64,000 nt of DNA from Levilactobacillus yonginensis (lineage in GTDB: Bacteria; Bacillota; Bacilli; Lactobacillales; Lactobacillaceae): NCBI RefSeq assembly GCF_003946265.1, contig NZ_RHNO01000007.1, forward strand, positions 1-64,000, written 5' to 3'. The position numbers and the translations under genes were made by a program. Shown in pieces: positions 62,372 to 64,000 of the stretch. The notes beneath the pieces are model-generated. The model did no database searches. It saw only the letters and a program-made list of their open reading frames with translations, and was not told the origin of the DNA. Each line of letters starts with the position of its first letter. Position 1 is the stretch's first letter.

Positions 62372-63229
62372 TTATTTTTTAAAGGCGTATGAGTAAGCGC
62401 CCACTTCCAAATTGACCACACCCTTGTGTTTCATCTTGGCCGCAATGCTTGGATAATAGGCCATTTTCTTGGCAAAACTCGGGATGCTAGCGTAGACCTC
62501 ATTGCCGTCATTCATGAAAAGATGGATACGGTTGGGGTTGTCTTTGGTTGGGGAATCTTGAATCTCACTGATACTACTTTTGATTTCACTATCTAACTTT
62601 GCATACTGCAGAATCATTCGGTGCAGCTTCTGGGTCCGTTTAAAACTGCCGTAGACTGGCGTACCACTCTTGGGTTGGGTCACGGACTGTTGACTCACAA
62701 TGCCGTTCTCCAACACTTCATAGTACCGGTCCTGCTTCATCACGTACCCCGCCGTCGCGTACTCCACCACCCGAATCGTGGCGTGATTAGGCTGCCGAAA
62801 CTGAATCTTGACGGTTTTTAACCGTGAATTCCGTTTAACTGCCTGCCGGGCGAGTTGCTGCTGATGGCCCACCACATTGTAAATGGAATCGCCGGGACGT
62901 ACCCGCACAGCCTTTTGTACCTGCTTGCTCGAGAGCGCCTCGGCTCCCATCACCCGTACCGTCTTGAAATGACTTAACGGTGACACCAGATAGACCATGG
63001 CCAGAATCACCACGGTGAATGTGGTGAGTAGAATCGTCATGCGGCGAATGAGTTTCCGGTTACGCTGGTGCTTTAATCGGGGCAGTTTATCCCCAATTCG
63101 TTTGGCCTTGTGCACCCACTTAGGGGCCTTGTCCTGCTTACGCTTCCGTTCCGCCTGGGCTTGGTACTCCTCCCAGGGCGTCATCGAACGCTGTTGTTTA
63201 GAATCGTCACGGTTTAACCGAAATTTCAT
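62372..63229 (-). CDS. divIB: cell-division protein DivIB/FtsQ
   Basis: Bitopic membrane protein of the divisome. 285 residues: long basic cytoplasmic N-terminus, one membrane segment (MTILLTTFTVVILAMVYLVSPL), a POTRA domain (FKTVRVMGAEALSSKQVQKAVRVRPGDSIYNVV) and the FtsQ/DivIB domain (ATIRVVEYATAGYVMKQDRYYEVLENG). Lies between murG and ftsA as usual. Confidence 0.93.
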   Translation of the reverse strand: MKFRLNRDDSKQQRSMTPWEEYQAQAERKRKQDKAPKWVHKAKRIGDKLPRLKHQRNRKLIRRMTILLTTFTVVILAMVYLVSPLSHFKTVRVMGAEALSSKQVQKAVRVRPGDSIYNVVGHQQQLARQAVKRNSRLKTVKIQFRQPNHATIRVVEYATAGYVMKQDRYYEVLENGIVSQQSVTQPKSGTPVYGSFKRTQKLHRMILQYAKLDSEIKSSISEIQDSPTKDNPNRIHLFMNDGNEVYASIPSFAKKMAYYPSIAAKMKHKGVVNLEVGAYSYAFKK

Positions 63230-63262
63230 GGCTGCACACCTCCCATTCGCTGGATTTGCGTG

Positions 63263-64000
63263 CTAGTCACGCTTGAGTTCGAGAACCACGTCCAAGACAC
63301 GATCAGCTGCATCAGGAACACCCAATTGTTTGGAGGCCGCTGCCATATCCTGACGTAAAGCGTCGTCGTTCATCAGTTGGTCAGCCTTCTTAACTAACGT
63401 TTCACCAGTCAAATCAGCTTCCGTAATAATCTCGGCGGCACCGACCGTAGCCAAGGACTTGGCATTCTTGGTTTGGTGATCGGCCGTCACGTACGGACTA
63501 GGAATCAAAATTGAAGGAATCCCATCCGCTGTGATTTCAGCCAAGCTGGTTGCGCCAGCCCGACCCACAATAGCGGCCACCTTTGGTAAGACCTCAGGCA
63601 TGTTCGGAATGTAGGGTTTAACCACCACATTGGCCGCAATCTTCGTATCCTTCAGTTGGTCCATAACGCCATCATAGCGCTTCTGACCCGTGACAAAGAC
63701 GACCTGGTACTTACGGTCATTGAACGCGGGAATCGCTGCGACGGTCGCTGAATTGATCTTCAAGGCCCCTTGGGACCCCCCGAAGATCAATAAGGTTGGG
63801 ACGTCGTCTTGCAACTGGTATTCGGACCAGCTAAAGTGACTCACGACCTCGGCCGCTTCTTGGGCCCGAGGATTCCCAGTCTTCACCATTTTATTAACTG
63901 GTAGTTGATCCAAAGCGGCGTCAAAAACGTACGCAATCCGGTCAACGTAACGACTGAGGAAGCGGTTGGTCACCCCAACCACACTGTTTTGTTCATGGAT
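63263..64000 (-). CDS. murG: UDP-GlcNAc:lipid I glycosyltransferase MurG, 5'-truncated by window edge
   Basis: Makes lipid II from lipid I at the inner membrane face. The visible 245 residues start inside the gene at IHEQNSVVGVTNRFLSRYVDRIAYVF, which is the MurG IHEQN motif, and include TLLIFGGSQGALKIN, VGRAGATSLAEITADGIPSILIPSPYVTADHQTKNA. The open frame continues past base 64000, so roughly the first 115 residues are outside the window; the internal GTG at 63982 is not a real start. Confidence 0.95.
   Translation of the reverse strand: MHEQNSVVGVTNRFLSRYVDRIAYVFDAALDQLPVNKMVKTGNPRAQEAAEVVSHFSWSEYQLQDDVPTLLIFGGSQGALKINSATVAAIPAFNDRKYQVVFVTGQKRYDGVMDQLKDTKIAANVVVKPYIPNMPEVLPKVAAIVGRAGATSLAEITADGIPSILIPSPYVTADHQTKNAKSLATVGAAEIITEADLTGETLVKKADQLMNDDALRQDMAAASKQLGVPDAADRVLDVVLELKRD

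Overview
This 64 kb window is a chromosomal segment of a low-to-mid GC Gram-positive bacterium, almost certainly a member of the Lactobacillaceae. The reasons are the Bacillus/Lactobacillus-type gene order (comEA-comEB-comEC-holA; coaD-rsmD-ylbG-ftsW-typA; pdhABCD-def-rpoY-rnjA; nifS, mnmA, TPR protein and recD2; divIVA-ylmH-yggT-sepF-ftsZ-ftsA-divIB-murG), Shine-Dalgarno sites of the AGGAGG type, CcpA-type cre sites, a Gram-positive T-box, and LysM/NlpC cell-wall hydrolases. I cannot name the species from sequence alone. Nearly all genes are on the minus strand; the plus-strand genes are rpsT, def, rpoY-rnjA and a diacylglycerol-kinase-like gene.

Layout. 0-9.4 kb: rpsO with a structured leader, rpsT, holA, the late-competence genes, a PDZ/Lon-like protease gene broken by a frameshift near its 3' end, coaD, rsmD, ylbG, ftsW. 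9.4-22.1 kb: typA, suhB-like phosphatase, UPF0223, a catalytically degenerate LDH-fold protein, the four-gene pyruvate dehydrogenase operon (cre site and nested inverted repeats in its control region), def, rpoY-rnjA. 22.1-41 kb: a looser accessory/metabolic region with a NTF2-like protein, a lipid kinase, two NlpC/P60 hydrolases, a DUF1002 secreted protein, transketolase, ribokinase plus its LacI-type regulator, an aldo/keto reductase, murQ, an amidase with an orphan peptide-binding lipoprotein, and a solitary TnpB (IS605/IS1341 type) with a probable omega-RNA. 41-53 kb: a divergent PRPP-synthetase paralogue, recD2, TPR protein, phosphatase, mnmA, two tandem hexapeptide acetyltransferases, and the csp-nudF-mtnN-nifS operon. 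53-64 kb: ileS behind a T-box, then the division cluster ending in a truncated murG.

The most unusual signal is a family of about 170-nt intergenic structured elements. Three copies (46340-46513 plus, 53597-53781 plus, 33379-33548 minus) keep the same stems with completely different but compensating sequences, around conserved junction segments (GGGACGA, GGTGA, AGTCGAGGA, TCCGATCCCCAC). A fourth, reduced copy (56767-56891 minus) sits inside the unusually long ileS leader, between the T-box and the start codon. G-U pairs favour one strand as the functional RNA. I do not recognise this family. Other noteworthy points are an operator sitting on the -10 box of rbsK, three CAAC-type palindromes upstream of tkt, the degenerate active site of the PRPP synthetase, and structured leaders upstream of rpsO and of a small hypothetical gene.
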